Shown here: in pieces, positions 36,446 through 48,779 of the stretch | Numbering within the stretch: the first letter of the stretch is position 1 | Layout of the letters: each line of letters begins with the position of its first letter | NCBI RefSeq assembly: GCF_033845285.1 | Contig: NZ_JAWXCX010000001.1 | Span: forward strand, 1-64,000 | DNA: 64,000 nt | From: Marinococcus sp. PL1-022 | Lineage (GTDB): Bacteria > Bacillota > Bacilli > Bacillales > Marinococcaceae | Direction of reading: 5' to 3' | Made by a program: the position numbers and the translations under genes | Notes under the pieces: generated by a model | Told to the model about the DNA's origin: nothing | Database searches by the model: none | Seen by the model: the letters and a program-made list of their open reading frames with translations, nothing else

Positions 36446-36562
36446 CGAGTTTTTGCTGGTGGGGTTTCGGATCTCATCGGCAAAAACTTTCATTTTGCTT
36501 ATCAATGAACCACCTGGAACGGTGGTCTTGAAATAACTTAGTCGGAAAGGAGGAAAACAACT

Positions 36563-36985
36563 ATGCCAACTATTAATCAGCTGGTTCGTAAAGGCCGTCA
36601 GATGAAGACTAAAAAGACTGACTCTCCGGCATTGAACCGAGGTTACAATAGCTTGCGTAAAGTCCCAACAGATCAAAATGCTCCTCAAAAACGTGGTGTA
36701 TGTACTCGTGTAGGAACACTTACTCCGAAGAAACCAAACTCGGCTCTTCGTAAGTATGCCCGTGTGCGCCTTACTAACCAAATTGAGGTTACAGCATACA
36801 TTCCCGGTATTGGCCACAATCTCCAGGAGCACAGTGTAGTATTGATCCGTGGAGGCCGTGTTAAGGACCTTCCTGGTGTGCGTTATCACGTTGTTCGTGG
36901 CGCCCTTGATACTGCCGGTGTACAAAACCGCATGCAAAGCCGTTCTAAATACGGAACTAAACGCGGGAAGAAAAAGAAAAAATAA
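36563..36985 (+). CDS. rpsL: 30S ribosomal protein S12
   Basis: A 140-aa decoding-centre protein. [11 protein letters not shown] (54-64) carries K56, the site of streptomycin-resistance changes, in its wild-type form; the [13 protein letters not shown] loop is also standard. The C-terminus is strongly basic. AAAGGAGG precedes the ATG. Confidence 0.98.
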   Translation: MPTINQLVRKGRQMKTKKTDSPALNRGYNSLRKVPTDQNAPQKRGVCTRVGTLTPKKPNSALRKYARVRLTNQIEVTAYIPGIGHNLQEHSVVLIRGGRVKDLPGVRYHVVRGALDTAGVQNRMQSRSKYGTKRGKKKKK

Positions 36986-37021
36986 CAGCTAATTCATAAT
37001 ATAAAGAAAGGAGGAGGATTT

Positions 37022-37492
37022 ATGTCTCGTAAAGGACCAGCACCACGCCGTGATGTTCTGCCTGATCCTATTTATAACTCCAAGCTTGTTACACGCATGA
37101 TCAACCGTGTAATGAATGATGGCAAAAAAGGAAAAGCGCAAAATATCCTATACAGAGCATTTAACCTCGTGCAGGAGCGTTCCGGTCAGGAGCCGATGGA
37201 AGTTTTCGATCAGGCTATGAAGAACGTTATGCCTGTACTGGAAGTAAAAGCCCGCCGTGTAGGGGGAGCTAACTATCAAGTACCAATCGAAGTTAAACCA
37301 GATCGTCGTACGACCCTGGCGCTTCGTTGGATCGTAAGCTACGCCCGTCTTCGTGGAGAAAAAACCATGGAAGAGCGTCTTGCAAATGAAATTCTTGATG
37401 CTTCCAATAACACAGGATCTGCTGTTAAGCGTCGCGAAGATACTCATCGTATGGCTGAAGCAAACAAAGCGTTTGCTCACTACCGCTGGTAA
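37022..37492 (+). CDS. rpsG: 30S ribosomal protein S7
   Basis: A 156-aa protein that nucleates assembly of the 30S head and contacts E-site tRNA. The conserved N-terminus [21 protein letters not shown]-type region and the [18 protein letters not shown]-terminal run are intact. AAGGAGGAGG lies before the ATG. Confidence 0.98.
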   Translation: MSRKGPAPRRDVLPDPIYNSKLVTRMINRVMNDGKKGKAQNILYRAFNLVQERSGQEPMEVFDQAMKNVMPVLEVKARRVGGANYQVPIEVKPDRRTTLALRWIVSYARLRGEKTMEERLANEILDASNNTGSAVKRREDTHRMAEANKAFAHYRW

Positions 37493-37543
37493 GAACTACC
37501 GCGGAAAATACTACTTTGATGAATGGAAGGAGAAAGAAAGTCC

Positions 37544-39622
37544 ATGGCACGTGAATTCTCCTTGGAAAAAACCCGTAATATCGGAATCATGGCTCACATT
37601 GATGCTGGGAAAACAACAGCAACGGAGCGTATCCTTTATTACACGGGTCGTATCCATAAAATTGGTGAAACCCATGAAGGTGCTTCTCAAATGGACTGGA
37701 TGTCACAGGAACAAGAGCGTGGTATTACTATCACCTCTGCTGCGACAACAGCCCAGTGGAAAAACCACCGTATCAATATTATCGACACTCCAGGACACGT
37801 AGACTTTACCGTAGAGGTAGAGCGTTCCCTGCGTGTGCTTGACGGAGCTGTTGCTGTATTGGATGCGCAGTCCGGCGTGGAGCCACAGACAGAAACTGTA
37901 TGGCGCCAGGCAACTACCTATCATGTTCCACGTATTGTTTTTGTTAACAAGATGGACAAGGTAGGAGCGGATTTTATTTATTCCTTAAGCACACTGACAG
38001 ATCGTCTCGGAGCGAATGCTCAGGCAATTCAGCTTCCGATCGGTGCTGAAGATGACTTTGAAGGAATTATCGATCTTATCGAAATGCAGGCTTACTACTA
38101 CCTGGATGATCTCGGAACCCGCGCGGAAGCGCGTGAAATTCCGGAAGAATATCAGGCGCAGGCGCAGGAATACCGTCAGAAGCTGGTAGAAGCTGTATCA
38201 GAGCTTGATGAAGATCTTATGATGAAATACCTTGAAGAGGAAGAAATCACAAATGAAGAGCTCAAGCTGGCAATCCGTAAAGGAACGCTGAACGTTGAGT
38301 TTTATCCAGTACTCTGTGGTTCTGCCTTTAAAAACAAAGGTGTTCAGCTTATGATCGATGCTGTGCTCGACTATCTTCCATCTCCGTTGGATGTTCCTCC
38401 TATTAAAGGGAAATATCCGGATTCGGAAGAAGAGGAAGAGCGTCCGGCAGACGACAGCGGGAAGTTTTCTGCACTGGCCTTTAAAGTGGCCACAGACCCT
38501 TACGTTGGTAAACTTACTTTCTTCCGGGTGTACTCTGGTACACTTACTTCCGGGTCGTATGTCAAAAACTCCACCAAGGACAAGCGTGAACGTGTAGGCC
38601 GTATTCTTCAAATGCACGCAAACTCCCGTGAAGAAATTTCAACGGTGTATGCCGGTGATATTGCAGCGGGTGTCGGTTTGAAAGATACGAGTACCGGTGA
38701 CACCCTTGTGGCAGAAAAAGACAACATCGTACTTGAATCGATGGACTTCCCTGAACCGGTTATTTCCCTTTCTGTAGAGCCAAAATCGAAAGCGGACCAT
38801 GACAAAATGAGTATCGCTCTCGGAAAGCTTGCAGAAGAGGATCCAACCTTCCAGACAGAAACAGACGAAGAAACTGGACAAACGATCATCAAAGGTATGG
38901 GTGAGCTTCACCTTGATATCATCGTTGACCGTTTGAAACGGGAATTCAAAGTAGAAGCAACTGTAGGTGCCCCTCAGGTATCCTATCGTGAAACTATCCG
39001 CCAGGAAGCTAACTGCGAAGGTAAATTCGTACGTCAGTCTGGTGGACGCGGTCAGTACGGTCACGTTTGGGTGAAATTTGAGCCAAACGAAGAAGGCGCC
39101 GGCTTTGAATTTGTAAACAAAATCGTCGGCGGTGTGGTACCTCGTGAATATGTACCTTCCGTGCAGTCCGGCATTGAAGAATCCCTTCAAAGCGGCATGC
39201 TTGCCGGTTATCCGGTAATCGACGTAAAAGCTACTCTTTTTGACGGTTCCTATCACGATGTCGACTCTAACGAGATGGCATTTAAAGTTGCCGCTTCCAT
39301 GGCTCTGCGTGAAGCAAAGCAAAAATGTAAGCCGGTACTGCTTGAACCGTTAATGAAAGTAGATATCGTGGTTCCAGAAGAATACATGGGCGACGTCATG
39401 GGTGATGTAACATCCCGCCGTGGCCGTGTAGACGGTATGGAAGCACGGGGCAACTCTCAGGTTATCCGGTCGTTCGTACCGCTTGCTGAGATGTTTGGCT
39501 ACGCTACGACCCTTCGTTCGAACACGCAGGGCCGCGGAACGTATTCCATGTTCTTCGATCATTACGAAGAAGTGCCAAAAAGTGTTTCTGAAGATGTTAT
39601 CAAGCAGGCAACAGGACAGTAA
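37544..39622 (+). CDS. fusA: Elongation factor G
   Basis: A 692-aa translocation GTPase with G1 AHIDAGKT (17-24), G3 DTPGH, G4 NKMD, and domains II-V, including the tip of domain IV with [12 protein letters not shown] 37544 follows AAGGAGA by 9 nt and matches the family; an upstream in-frame ATG at 37523 is before the SD. Confidence 0.98.
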   Translation: MAREFSLEKTRNIGIMAHIDAGKTTATERILYYTGRIHKIGETHEGASQMDWMSQEQERGITITSAATTAQWKNHRINIIDTPGHVDFTVEVERSLRVLDGAVAVLDAQSGVEPQTETVWRQATTYHVPRIVFVNKMDKVGADFIYSLSTLTDRLGANAQAIQLPIGAEDDFEGIIDLIEMQAYYYLDDLGTRAEAREIPEEYQAQAQEYRQKLVEAVSELDEDLMMKYLEEEEITNEELKLAIRKGTLNVEFYPVLCGSAFKNKGVQLMIDAVLDYLPSPLDVPPIKGKYPDSEEEEERPADDSGKFSALAFKVATDPYVGKLTFFRVYSGTLTSGSYVKNSTKDKRERVGRILQMHANSREEISTVYAGDIAAGVGLKDTSTGDTLVAEKDNIVLESMDFPEPVISLSVEPKSKADHDKMSIALGKLAEEDPTFQTETDEETGQTIIKGMGELHLDIIVDRLKREFKVEATVGAPQVSYRETIRQEANCEGKFVRQSGGRGQYGHVWVKFEPNEEGAGFEFVNKIVGGVVPREYVPSVQSGIEESLQSGMLAGYPVIDVKATLFDGSYHDVDSNEMAFKVAASMALREAKQKCKPVLLEPLMKVDIVVPEEYMGDVMGDVTSRRGRVDGMEARGNSQVIRSFVPLAEMFGYATTLRSNTQGRGTYSMFFDHYEEVPKSVSEDVIKQATGQ

Positions 39623-39752
39623 AAATCCGGCGGCTCGATGATTGTATGCATGACCGATTTATTGTAAGCTAAGGTAGGGCGTTTACTGGTAGCAGCGCCC
39701 GCCTGGCTGCTATACAACATTAATTACCTGAAATAAAGGGAGGACAATTATA

Positions 39753-40943
<1,191 letters not shown>

Positions 40944-40956
40944 TCATCCGGTTATT

Positions 40957-40993
40957 CTCCTCTAATGCTGAAAAGCATTAGAGGTTTTTTTGT
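40957..40993 (+). terminator. Terminator after tuf
   Basis: Perfect 10-bp stem CCTCTAATGC/GCATTAGAGG (40959-40968 with 40975-40984) with TGAAAA loop and seven T. Ends the str operon. Confidence 0.95.
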
Positions 40994-41082
40994 TTCTTCC
41001 ATATTAATAAAGGATTAATAAAGGCTTTTACAATTAAATGAGAAAAAGGGTGAGATATATCGAGATTTTTTCGAAAAAACCC

Positions 41083-41111
41083 TTGCGTAAAAGGCGAACG
41101 ATCACTATAAT
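41083..41111 (+). promoter_or_regulatory. Promoter of the S10-spc-alpha operons
   Basis: TTGCGT (41083-41088) and consensus TATAAT (41106-41111), 17-bp spacing. It is the only strong promoter seen before the long ribosomal-protein run until the one inside 52356-52385. Confidence 0.85.
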
Positions 41112-41117
41112 AGATGA

Positions 41118-41275
41118 AGTGTGACCATGGGAGACATAGAAATACTTCTATATCCACCCACGGTCAGGCGATGATGCGGAAGGTTGCTGACACACCCGGG
41201 TCCATTGCCATGACCAGGTGTGAGGAAATTTTCGCGGAGTATGTCTGTAAAATCGGACGAGAAGGAGGGCTTTTA
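41118..41275 (+). promoter_or_regulatory. Structured S10 operon leader
   Basis: Two hairpins are well supported. The first: TGACC/GGTCA (41122-41126 with 41162-41166) encloses TGG/CCA and ATAGAA/TTCTAT (41136-41141 with 41146-41151). The second: CACACC/GGTGTG (41191-41196 with 41217-41222) encloses GGTC/GACC (41199-41202 with 41212-41215). No T-run follows, so control, if any, would be by another means. Likely a ribosomal-protein autoregulatory leader; the ligand is not known from this sequence. Confidence 0.55.
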
Positions 41276-41587
41276 ATGGCAGCTAATGAAAAAATTCGTA
41301 TTCGTTTAAAAGCGTATGATCACAGAGTGTTGGATCAATCCGCTGAAAAGATTGTAGACACGGCAAAACGTTCTGGTGCAGGTGTTTCTGGACCGATTCC
41401 ATTGCCAACAGAGAAATCTGTTTATACAATTCTTCGTGCTACGCACAAATTTAAAGATGCTCGTGAGCAATTTGAAATGCGTACACATAAACGTTTAATC
41501 GACATTTTAACGCCAACGCCGCAAACGGTAGATTCGCTTATGCGTTTAGATTTACCGTCGGGTGTAGACATCGAAATCAAATTATAA
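41276..41587 (+). CDS. rpsJ: 30S ribosomal protein S10
   Basis: A 103-aa 30S head protein, also NusE, which with NusB binds boxA RNA in rRNA antitermination. Conserved [19 protein letters not shown] and the C-terminal [12 protein letters not shown] are present. The ATG follows AGGAGGGC; the longer frame from 41114 covers only the leader. Confidence 0.98.
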   Translation: MAANEKIRIRLKAYDHRVLDQSAEKIVDTAKRSGAGVSGPIPLPTEKSVYTILRATHKFKDAREQFEMRTHKRLIDILTPTPQTVDSLMRLDLPSGVDIEIKL

Positions 41588-41630
41588 TAACAAATATATG
41601 AAAATCAAAATTTATTAGGAGGTGTGACTC

Positions 41631-42272
41631 ATGGCCAAAGGAATCTTGGGTAAAAAACTCGGCATGACGCAACTGTTTAAAGAAAACGGCGAACTGCTTC
41701 CAGTTACGGTCATTGAAGCAGAACCAAACGTTGTGCTTCAAAAGAAAACTACTGAGTCCGATGGATACGAAGCCATTCAGCTAGGTTTCCACGACAAAAA
41801 AGAAGCACGCGTAATCAAACCGGAAAAAGGACATGCTGAGAAAGCAAACACGACCCCCAAGCGCTTCGTTAGAGAAATCCGCGGGACAAACCCAGAGGAT
41901 TACGAGGTTGGTCAAGAGGTCAGTGTAGCAACATTTGCAGAAGGAGATATCGTAGACGTCACTGGAAAATCCAAAGGGAAAGGGTTCCAGGGTGCGATCA
42001 AGCGCCATAACCAATCCCGCGGACCAATGACGCACGGCTCCCGTTTCCACCGTGCCCCTGGTGCGATGGGTGTTATCGACCCTAACCACGTATTGAAAGG
42101 TAAAAAGCTCCCTGGACGTATGGGTAACAACACCGTTACAGTACAGAACCTGGAGATTGTTAAAGTAGATACCGAGCGTAACGTGCTTTTAGTTAAAGGC
42201 AACGTTCCTGGTGCGAAACGCAGCTATGTAACAGTACAGAACGCTGTGAAAGCAAACACTGAAAAAGCATAA
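41631..42272 (+). CDS. rplC: 50S ribosomal protein L3
   Basis: A 213-aa early-assembly 23S-binding protein near the peptidyl-transferase centre. The N-terminal [13 protein letters not shown] and the central loop with [10 protein letters not shown] and [12 protein letters not shown] are conserved. TAGGAGGTG precedes the ATG. Confidence 0.98.
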   Translation: MAKGILGKKLGMTQLFKENGELLPVTVIEAEPNVVLQKKTTESDGYEAIQLGFHDKKEARVIKPEKGHAEKANTTPKRFVREIRGTNPEDYEVGQEVSVATFAEGDIVDVTGKSKGKGFQGAIKRHNQSRGPMTHGSRFHRAPGAMGVIDPNHVLKGKKLPGRMGNNTVTVQNLEIVKVDTERNVLLVKGNVPGAKRSYVTVQNAVKANTEKA

Positions 42273-42290
42273 TAGAAAGGAGGGCGCAAG

Positions 42291-42914
42291 ATGCCAACAG
42301 TAGATTTACTAAACCAAACCGGTTCCCGCGTAGGAGATATCGAATTAGCAGACACTGTTTTCGGTATTGAACCAAATGAGCACGTTTTGTATGACGCAGT
42401 AATTATGCAGCAAGCATCATTACGACAAGGAACGCACAAAGTAAAAAACCGTTCCGAACGCCGCGGCGGCGGACGCAAGCCATGGCGCCAAAAAGGCACA
42501 GGCCGGGCCCGTCAAGGTTCCATCCGTTCCCCGCAATGGGTGAAAGGTGGTATCGTGTTCGGTCCGACGCCAAGATCTTACGGCTACAAGCTTCCGAAAA
42601 AAGTTCGCCGTCTGGCGATCAAATCAGCACTTGCAAGCAAAGCACAGGAAAATGATCTTGTCGTGCTTGATGAGCTGAAGTTTGATGCTCCAAAAACGAA
42701 AGAGATGGTTAAAGTACTTTCTTCTCTTTCCATTGATACGAAGGTACTGATTGTTACTGGCAACGACGACGAAACTGTCGGTCTGTCCGCACGCAATCTT
42801 CCTAACGTAACATTCCTTACGGCAAGCAGTGTGAACGTCCTGGACGTTGTTAAACATGACAAATTGGTCATGACACAGGACGCCGTGAAGAAAGTAGAGG
42901 AGGTGTTCGCATAA
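42291..42914 (+). CDS. rplD: 50S ribosomal protein L4
   Basis: A 207-aa protein whose long loop lines the exit tunnel. The loop [20 protein letters not shown] (about 53-72) has the normal tunnel residues seen in macrolide-sensitive strains. In gamma-proteobacteria L4 represses its operon; whether it does so here is unknown. One-base overlap with rplW. Confidence 0.98.
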   Translation: MPTVDLLNQTGSRVGDIELADTVFGIEPNEHVLYDAVIMQQASLRQGTHKVKNRSERRGGGRKPWRQKGTGRARQGSIRSPQWVKGGIVFGPTPRSYGYKLPKKVRRLAIKSALASKAQENDLVVLDELKFDAPKTKEMVKVLSSLSIDTKVLIVTGNDDETVGLSARNLPNVTFLTASSVNVLDVVKHDKLVMTQDAVKKVEEVFA

Positions 42915-43201
42915 TGGAAGCACGTGACTTGATTAAAAAACCCGTTATTACAGAACGCTCCGCTGACTTGATGGATGAAAAGAAATACACGTTTGAAGTA
43001 GACGTGAAAGCTAATAAATTCCAAATCAAAAACGCGGTTGAAGAAATCTTTGATGTTCAGGTAGAAAAAGTAAATACAATGAACAAAAAGGGTAAATTCC
43101 GTCGTTTTGGCCGTCATGAAGGGTACAAGCCCAACCGTAAAAAAGCGATCGTGACGCTTACAGCAGATAGCGAAGATATTGAATTCTTCGAAGGTGCTTA
43201 A
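42914..43201 (+). CDS. rplW: 50S ribosomal protein L23
   Basis: A 95-aa protein at the tunnel exit, docking site for trigger factor and SRP. Conserved N-terminus [16 protein letters not shown] and basic C-terminus [20 protein letters not shown]. Start overlaps the rplD stop (TAATG). Confidence 0.97.
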   Translation: MEARDLIKKPVITERSADLMDEKKYTFEVDVKANKFQIKNAVEEIFDVQVEKVNTMNKKGKFRRFGRHEGYKPNRKKAIVTLTADSEDIEFFEGA

Positions 43202-43233
43202 TTAACAAATAGATACGAAGGAGGGTAATGAGC

Positions 43234-44073
43234 ATGGCTATCCAAAAGTATAAACCGACCACAAACGGCCGCCGTCACATGTCGGTAAACAAGCACAGCG
43301 AAGTCACTTCAGAAACACCAGAACGTTCGCTGCTTGAACCGCTTCACAAAAAAGGCGGTCGTAATAATCAGGGTCGTATGACAAGTCGTCACCAAGGCGG
43401 CGGTCATAAACGTCAATACCGTGTTATTGACTTCAAACGTAATAAAAATGACGTACCAGGTAAAGTTGCTGAGATCGAGTACGACCCAAACCGTTCAGCA
43501 AACATCGCGCTTATCAACTACGTTGATGGCGAAAAACGGTACATCCTTGCTCCAAAAGGGTTGAAAATCGGTCAGGAAATCATGGCTGGTTCGAGTGCAG
43601 ATATCAAGCTTGGTAATGCATTGGACCTTCGTGATATTCCGGTAGGTACTGTTATTCATAACATCGAATTGAAGCCGGGCCGCGGCGGACAGCTCGTTCG
43701 TTCTGCTGGCGCAGAAGCCCAGGTTCTCGGTAAAGAAGGCAAGTACGTACTCGTGCGTCTTCGTTCCGGTGAAACCCGCCTGATCCTCGCTTCCTGCCGT
43801 GCAACTGTCGGACAGGTTGGAAACGTAGAGCATGAACTGGTGAACATCGGTAAAGCCGGACGTTCCCGTTGGTTAAACAAACGTCCACACGTTCGTGGTT
43901 CCGCAATGAACCCTAGCGATCACCCACACGGTGGTGGTGAAGGCCGTGCGCCAATCGGACGCGTTGCACCTGTGTCCCCTTGGGGTCAGCCTGCAGTTGG
44001 CTATAAAACAAGAAAACGTAATAAAGATTCCAATAAATATATCGTACGGGGCCGTCGCCGTAAGAAAAAATAA
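43234..44073 (+). CDS. rplB: 50S ribosomal protein L2
   Basis: A 279-aa core 50S protein needed for subunit joining and peptidyl transfer. Conserved [29 protein letters not shown] and the C-terminal [18 protein letters not shown] containing the essential histidine. ATG 43234, 8 nt after AAGGAGGG, matches the family MAI start; ATG 43228 is too near the SD. Confidence 0.98.
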   Translation: MAIQKYKPTTNGRRHMSVNKHSEVTSETPERSLLEPLHKKGGRNNQGRMTSRHQGGGHKRQYRVIDFKRNKNDVPGKVAEIEYDPNRSANIALINYVDGEKRYILAPKGLKIGQEIMAGSSADIKLGNALDLRDIPVGTVIHNIELKPGRGGQLVRSAGAEAQVLGKEGKYVLVRLRSGETRLILASCRATVGQVGNVEHELVNIGKAGRSRWLNKRPHVRGSAMNPSDHPHGGGEGRAPIGRVAPVSPWGQPAVGYKTRKRNKDSNKYIVRGRRRKKK

Positions 44074-44133
44074 TAAAAAGATGAAGCTGCGGTTCTCCGG
44101 AATCGCAGGTTAATCGCGAAAGGAGGTTCTCTC

Positions 44134-44412
44134 ATGGGTCGTAGTTTAAAAAAAGGACCTTTCGTCGACTTGCACTTGATGAATAAAATCGAGAGACTAA
44201 ACGATTCGAACAATAAAGAAGTTATTCGTACCTGGTCACGCCGTTCCACAGTATTCCCGGAATTTGTCGGCCACACGATTGCAGTGTACGACGGACGCAA
44301 GCACGTACCTGTTTATGTATCTGAAGATATGGTAGGCCATAAGCTTGGTGAATTCGCACCAACGAGAACATTTAAAGGCCATAAAAATGACGATAGAAAA
44401 ACGAAAAGATAA
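44134..44412 (+). CDS. rpsS: 30S ribosomal protein S19
   Basis: A 92-aa 30S head protein that pairs with S13. Conserved [12 protein letters not shown] start and the C-terminal [28 protein letters not shown] lies upstream. Confidence 0.98.
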   Translation: MGRSLKKGPFVDLHLMNKIERLNDSNNKEVIRTWSRRSTVFPEFVGHTIAVYDGRKHVPVYVSEDMVGHKLGEFAPTRTFKGHKNDDRKTKR

Positions 44413-44435
44413 GACCTGAGGGGAGGTAAAGAAAC

Positions 44436-44777
44436 ATGGAAGCAAAAGCAGTAGCAAAGCAGATCCGTATAGCCCCCCGCAAGGCTCGTCTTGTGATAGA
44501 CCTAGTCCGGGGAAGATCCGTCGGAGAAGCTATTGCCATCCTTAAGAACACGCCAAAATCGGCGTCTCCGATTGTTGAAAAAGTTATCAACTCTGCTATC
44601 GCCAACGCAGAGCACAACTATGAGATGGAACCAGAAAATCTTTACATCAGCCAAGCATTCGTAGACGAAGGAGTAACACTCAAACGTTTCCGCCCACGTG
44701 CAATGGGGCGCGCAAGCCGCATTAACAAACGTACGAGCCACATTACTGTAATCGTCGAAGAAAAAAAGGAGGGATAA
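44436..44777 (+). CDS. rplV: 50S ribosomal protein L22
   Basis: A 113-aa protein whose beta-hairpin lines the exit tunnel. The hairpin tip region [18 protein letters not shown] (about 80-97) is standard, as is the [17 protein letters not shown] segment near the start. GGGGAGG precedes the ATG. Confidence 0.97.
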   Translation: MEAKAVAKQIRIAPRKARLVIDLVRGRSVGEAIAILKNTPKSASPIVEKVINSAIANAEHNYEMEPENLYISQAFVDEGVTLKRFRPRAMGRASRINKRTSHITVIVEEKKEG

Positions 44778-44780
44778 CGC

Positions 44781-45440
44781 GTGGGACAAAAAGTTAATCC
44801 TATCGGACTTCGTGTTGGAGTCATCCGTGATTGGGAATCAAAATGGTATTCGGAAAAAGAATACGCGACTTTGCTTCATGAAGACTACAGAGTGCGTCGT
44901 CACATCGAAACGAAGCTTGTTGATGCTTCTATTTCTACTGTGGAAATCGAACGTGCGGCAAACCGTGTAAACATTACGATCCATACTGCGAAACCAGGAA
45001 TGGTTATCGGCCGCGGTGGGTCGGAAGTAGAAGCACTTCGTAAAGAATTGAATAACCTGACTAACAAACGAGTACACATTAATATCGCAGAAATTAAGCA
45101 GGCAGATATGGATGCTCGTCTCGTAGCGGCAAACATTGCCCGTCAGCTTGAAAACCGTATTTCCTTCCGTCGTGCAATGAAACAATCCATTCAGCGTACA
45201 ATGCGCGCAGGAGCAAAAGGGATCCGGACAGAAGTGAACGGCCGCCTGGGTGGCGCAGACATCGCCCGCTCTGAAAGATACAGTGAAGGAACAGTACCTC
45301 TCCATACGTTGCGTGCAGATATTGATTACGGCACTGCAGAAGCAGATACAACGTACGGTAAACTGGGTGTAAAAATCTGGATTTATCGCGGGGAAGTCCT
45401 TCCAACGAAAGGAACGAACAAAGAGGAAGGAGGCAAATAA
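44781..45440 (+). CDS. rpsC: 30S ribosomal protein S3
   Basis: A 219-aa protein at the mRNA entry with helicase role. N-terminal [14 protein letters not shown] domain with [16 protein letters not shown] (about 74-89), and C-terminal domain ending [16 protein letters not shown] start with AAGGAGGG upstream inside the rplV end. Confidence 0.97.
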   Translation: MGQKVNPIGLRVGVIRDWESKWYSEKEYATLLHEDYRVRRHIETKLVDASISTVEIERAANRVNITIHTAKPGMVIGRGGSEVEALRKELNNLTNKRVHINIAEIKQADMDARLVAANIARQLENRISFRRAMKQSIQRTMRAGAKGIRTEVNGRLGGADIARSERYSEGTVPLHTLRADIDYGTAEADTTYGKLGVKIWIYRGEVLPTKGTNKEEGGK

Positions 45441-45441
45441 T

Positions 45442-45876
45442 ATGTTATTGCCAAAACGCGTAAAATATCGTCGCGAACACCGTGGCAAAATGAGAGGCCG
45501 TGCAAAAGGCGGCAAAGAAATCACTTTTGGCGAGTACGGACTGCAGGCAGTAGAAGCTTCCTGGATTACGAACCGTCAGATTGAATCTGCACGTATTGCT
45601 ATGACTCGTTATATGAAACGTGGCGGTAAAGTCTGGATCAAAATCTTCCCGGACAAGCCATATACAGCAAAACCCCTCGAAGTCCGCATGGGTTCCGGTA
45701 AAGGTTCTCCTGAAGGCTGGGTAGCTGTCGTAAAACCAGGAAAAATCATGTTCGAAATTGCCGGGGTTAATGAAGAAATTGCCCGTGAGGCGTTGAGACT
45801 TGCAGCTCACAAGTTACCGATTAAAACGAAATTTGTGAAACGCGAAGAAGTGGGTGGTGAGGCAAATGAGAGCTAA
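45442..45876 (+). CDS. rplP: 50S ribosomal protein L16
   Basis: A 144-aa protein next to the A-site tRNA. Conserved [18 protein letters not shown]-terminus and [18 protein letters not shown] (about 76-93). It starts 2 nt after the rpsC stop and overlaps rpmC by 11 nt. Confidence 0.98.
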   Translation: MLLPKRVKYRREHRGKMRGRAKGGKEITFGEYGLQAVEASWITNRQIESARIAMTRYMKRGGKVWIKIFPDKPYTAKPLEVRMGSGKGSPEGWVAVVKPGKIMFEIAGVNEEIAREALRLAAHKLPIKTKFVKREEVGGEANES

Positions 45877-46069
45877 TGAATTGAGAGATCTAACCACAGT
45901 GGAAATCGAAGATCAAACAAAAAGCCTGAAAGAAGAACTTTTTAACCTTCGTTTTCAATTAGCGACCGGTCAGTTGGAAAATCCCGCCCGCATCCGTACT
46001 GTAAGAAAAGATATTGCACGTGCCAAAACCGTGTTGCGTGAACGTGAACTCGGGATGAACAAAGGCTAA
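45866..46069 (+). CDS. rpmC: 50S ribosomal protein L29
   Basis: A 67-aa two-helix protein near the tunnel exit. Conserved [20 protein letters not shown] and [17 protein letters not shown] 45866 gives the family N-terminus (M-R-A-N-E) and GGTGAGG precedes it; the start lies 11 nt inside rplP. Confidence 0.97.
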   Translation: MRANELRDLTTVEIEDQTKSLKEELFNLRFQLATGQLENPARIRTVRKDIARAKTVLRERELGMNKG

Positions 46070-46092
46070 AAGGAAAAGGAGGTTAAACCAAT

Positions 46093-46359
46093 ATGGCTGA
46101 AGAACGTAACAACCGTAAGGTTTATAGCGGCCGCGTGACATCTGATAAAATGGATAAAACGATTGCCGTTGTTGTTGAAACGTATAAAAAAGACCCGTTG
46201 TACGGCAAACGTGTCAGAGACTCCAAAAAGTTTAAAGCTCACGATGAAGAAAACACTGCAAAGGTTGGCGACATCGTCCAGATCATGGAAACCCGCCCGC
46301 TGTCGAAAGACAAGCGTTTTCGTCTCGTGAAAGTAATCGAAGAATCAGTTATTCTTTAA
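46093..46359 (+). CDS. rpsQ: 30S ribosomal protein S17
   Basis: An 88-aa OB-fold primary 16S-binding protein. Conserved [17 protein letters not shown] and [28 protein letters not shown] precedes the ATG. Confidence 0.98.
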   Translation: MAEERNNRKVYSGRVTSDKMDKTIAVVVETYKKDPLYGKRVRDSKKFKAHDEENTAKVGDIVQIMETRPLSKDKRFRLVKVIEESVIL

Positions 46360-46391
46360 ATCGTTTTTAAAGAAAGGAGGTACCGTGACCT

Positions 46392-46760
46392 ATGATCCAA
46401 CAAGAATCACGCTTAAGAGTAGCGGATAACTCTGGTGCCCGCGAAGTACAGTGTATAAAAGTTTTAGGCGGTTCCGGCCGTAAAACGGCTAACATCGGTG
46501 ATATGATTACATGCACTGTCAAACAAGCAACACCAGGGGGCGTTGTCAAAAAAGGCGAGATTGTTCAGGCAGTTATTGTACGTTCCCGCAGCGGCGTCCG
46601 CCGTCCAGACGGTTCTTACATTCGCTTTGACGAAAACGCAGCTGTAATCGTACGTACGGACAAAGGACCACGTGGAACACGTATCTTTGGCCCAGTAGCA
46701 AGAGAGCTTCGTGATGAGCAGTATATGAAAATTATCTCCCTTGCACCGGAAGTTCTGTAA
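46392..46760 (+). CDS. rplN: 50S ribosomal protein L14
   Basis: A 122-aa protein at the subunit interface. Conserved [19 protein letters not shown] start, [20 protein letters not shown] and [21 protein letters not shown] precedes it. Confidence 0.98.
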   Translation: MIQQESRLRVADNSGAREVQCIKVLGGSGRKTANIGDMITCTVKQATPGGVVKKGEIVQAVIVRSRSGVRRPDGSYIRFDENAAVIVRTDKGPRGTRIFGPVARELRDEQYMKIISLAPEVL

Positions 46761-46807
46761 TACAAATATCATGCGAAGTCATGATGTCCCGTTAAGGAGG
46801 TGCGAAA

Positions 46808-47131
46808 ATGGCCCAAAATAAGCTTCATGTTAAACAGGGTGAAAAAGTAAAAGTAATCAGCGGCAAGGATAAAGGCAAAGAAGGCGTTATCCTTAAAGCA
46901 ATGCCTGCACAGGAACGTGTAATCGTCGAAGGTGTTAACATCGTGAAAAAACATGCGAAGCCTTCCCAGGAAAACCCACAAGGCGGTATCTTAAATCAAG
47001 AAGCTGCCATTCACGTATCAAACGTTATGCCGCTTGATCCGAAATCCGGCGAACCAACCCGTGTTGGTCACAAGGTAGAGAACGGCAAAAAAGTACGTGT
47101 CGCCAAAAAATCAGGTGAAGCCCTGAACTAA
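46808..47131 (+). CDS. rplX: 50S ribosomal protein L24
   Basis: A 107-aa KOW-domain assembly initiator. [20 protein letters not shown] (4-23) is the KOW motif; [20 protein letters not shown] follows. AAGGAGGTG precedes the ATG. Confidence 0.97.
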   Translation: MAQNKLHVKQGEKVKVISGKDKGKEGVILKAMPAQERVIVEGVNIVKKHAKPSQENPQGGILNQEAAIHVSNVMPLDPKSGEPTRVGHKVENGKKVRVAKKSGEALN

Positions 47132-47162
47132 GTAAGACAAAGGACGAGAGGAGGTCACACGA

Positions 47163-47702
47163 ATGAACGCTTTAAAAGAAAAGTATCAAACATCAATCGT
47201 ACCGAGTCTGCACGAGAAATTCGACTACTCTTCTGTAATGGGAGTACCGAAGGTTGATAAAATTGTTATTAACATGGGTGTTGGTGAAGCAGTACAAAAC
47301 CCTCGCTCATTGGATAAAGCAGTAGAAGAGCTGGAAGCAATCAGTGGGCAGAAGCCTTTGATTACAAAAGCAAAACGTTCTATTGCAGGATTTAAACTTC
47401 GTGAAGGTATGCCAATCGGTGCAAAGGTCACTTTGCGCGGAGCACGTATGTATGACTTCCTGGAGAAACTAATCCACGTCACGCTTCCACGTGTCCGTGA
47501 CTTCCGCGGGGTGTCAAATAAAGCATTTGACGGCCGTGGCAACTACACACTCGGTGTGCGTGAACAATTGATCTTCCCGGAAATTTCCTACGATCAGGTA
47601 GAAAAAGTTCGCGGAATGGACATTGTTATCGTTACTACTGCTTCGACAGATGAAGAATCTTACGAACTGCTCGATCAAATGGGCATGCCGTTTCAAAAAT
47701 AA
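47163..47702 (+). CDS. rplE: 50S ribosomal protein L5
   Basis: A 179-aa protein binding 5S rRNA and contacting S13 and P-site tRNA. Conserved [31 protein letters not shown] and [28 protein letters not shown] precedes the ATG. The next gene is rpsH; rpsZ (S14), which normally stands between them in Bacilli, is absent. Confidence 0.97.
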   Translation: MNALKEKYQTSIVPSLHEKFDYSSVMGVPKVDKIVINMGVGEAVQNPRSLDKAVEELEAISGQKPLITKAKRSIAGFKLREGMPIGAKVTLRGARMYDFLEKLIHVTLPRVRDFRGVSNKAFDGRGNYTLGVREQLIFPEISYDQVEKVRGMDIVIVTTASTDEESYELLDQMGMPFQK

Positions 47703-47766
47703 ATTATTCGCGTAAACGCCGGCAGACGCCGGCGCACGACCCCGTAACTGGGAGGGAGGTATTCAA

Positions 47767-48165
47767 ATGGTCATGACAGATCCGATTGCTGATATGCTTA
47801 CTCGTATCCGCAACGCAAACATGGTGAACCACGAAAAAGTAGAATTTCCTGCATCGAACCTAAAAAAAGAAATCGCTGAAATCCTCAAGCTGGAAGGTTT
47901 CATCCGCGACGTTGAATATGTTGATGATAAAAAACAGGGAATGATCCGCTTATTCTTAAAAGCAGGTACGGAAAACAAGAAAGTCATTTCCGGTATCAAA
48001 CGTATCAGTAAACCAGGTCTCCGTGTTTATGCAGGATCCAACGAGGTTCCTAAAGTGCTGGGCGGACTTGGTATCGCAGTAATTTCTACATCTAAAGGCG
48101 TTATGTCTGATAAAGAAGCAAGAAAACAAAACGTTGGCGGCGAAGTACTCGCATACGTTTGGTAA
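47767..48165 (+). CDS. rpsH: 30S ribosomal protein S8
   Basis: A 132-aa central-domain 16S-binding protein, translational regulator of the spc operon in E. coli. Conserved [23 protein letters not shown]-type segment near 77-84 and [24 protein letters not shown] lies before the ATG. Preceded by a 64-nt spacer with a CGCCGG/CCGGCG hairpin (47717-47722 with 47729-47734). Confidence 0.97.
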   Translation: MVMTDPIADMLTRIRNANMVNHEKVEFPASNLKKEIAEILKLEGFIRDVEYVDDKKQGMIRLFLKAGTENKKVISGIKRISKPGLRVYAGSNEVPKVLGGLGIAVISTSKGVMSDKEARKQNVGGEVLAYVW

Positions 48166-48197
48166 TAAAATCGTTATAAAGAACGGAGGTGTGCAAT

Positions 48198-48734
48198 ATG
48201 TCTCGTATTGGCCTGAAACCAATCGAAATTCCAGAAGGCGTCACAATCGCTAAAGACGGAAATACAGTTACAGTTAAAGGACCAAAAGGTGAATTGAGCC
48301 GTGAGCTTCACCCGGTTATTACTGTGAACATTGGAGAGTCGGAAGTGACTTTTGAACGCCCTTCTGACAATAAAACGTACCGCTCGCTTCATGGTACGAC
48401 CCGAAGCCTTGTAAACAACATGGTAGAAGGTGTAACAAAAGGGTACGAAAAGAACCTCGAGCTCGTCGGCGTAGGTTATCGTGCGCAGAAGACTGGCGAG
48501 AAGTTAGTGTTAAACGTTGGTTACTCCCACCCGGTAGAATTCGTTTCCGAGGAAGGAATCGACATCGAAGTACCTTCTAACACGAAAGTGACAGTCCGCG
48601 GTATTGATAAAGAACGCGTTGGTGCAGTCGCTTCCAACATTCGCTCTGTACGTCTTCCTGAACCTTACAAAGGTAAAGGAATCCGCTACGAAGGTGAAGA
48701 AGTTCGCCGCAAAGAAGGTAAAACGGGTAAATAA
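48198..48734 (+). CDS. rplF: 50S ribosomal protein L6
   Basis: A 178-aa protein near the factor-binding site and the sarcin-ricin loop. Two related beta-alpha domains; conserved [17 protein letters not shown] and the C-terminal [19 protein letters not shown] 48198 follows GGAGGTG by 7 nt. Confidence 0.98.
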   Translation: MSRIGLKPIEIPEGVTIAKDGNTVTVKGPKGELSRELHPVITVNIGESEVTFERPSDNKTYRSLHGTTRSLVNNMVEGVTKGYEKNLELVGVGYRAQKTGEKLVLNVGYSHPVEFVSEEGIDIEVPSNTKVTVRGIDKERVGAVASNIRSVRLPEPYKGKGIRYEGEEVRRKEGKTGK

Positions 48735-48779
48735 TCGGTTAATTAACATCGCAACAAGCACGAAAGGAGGAACTGTACG

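Noticed and set aside
36463-36490. Possible terminator between rplGB and rpsL
   Set aside because: No stable stem with T run; the genes appear cotranscribed.
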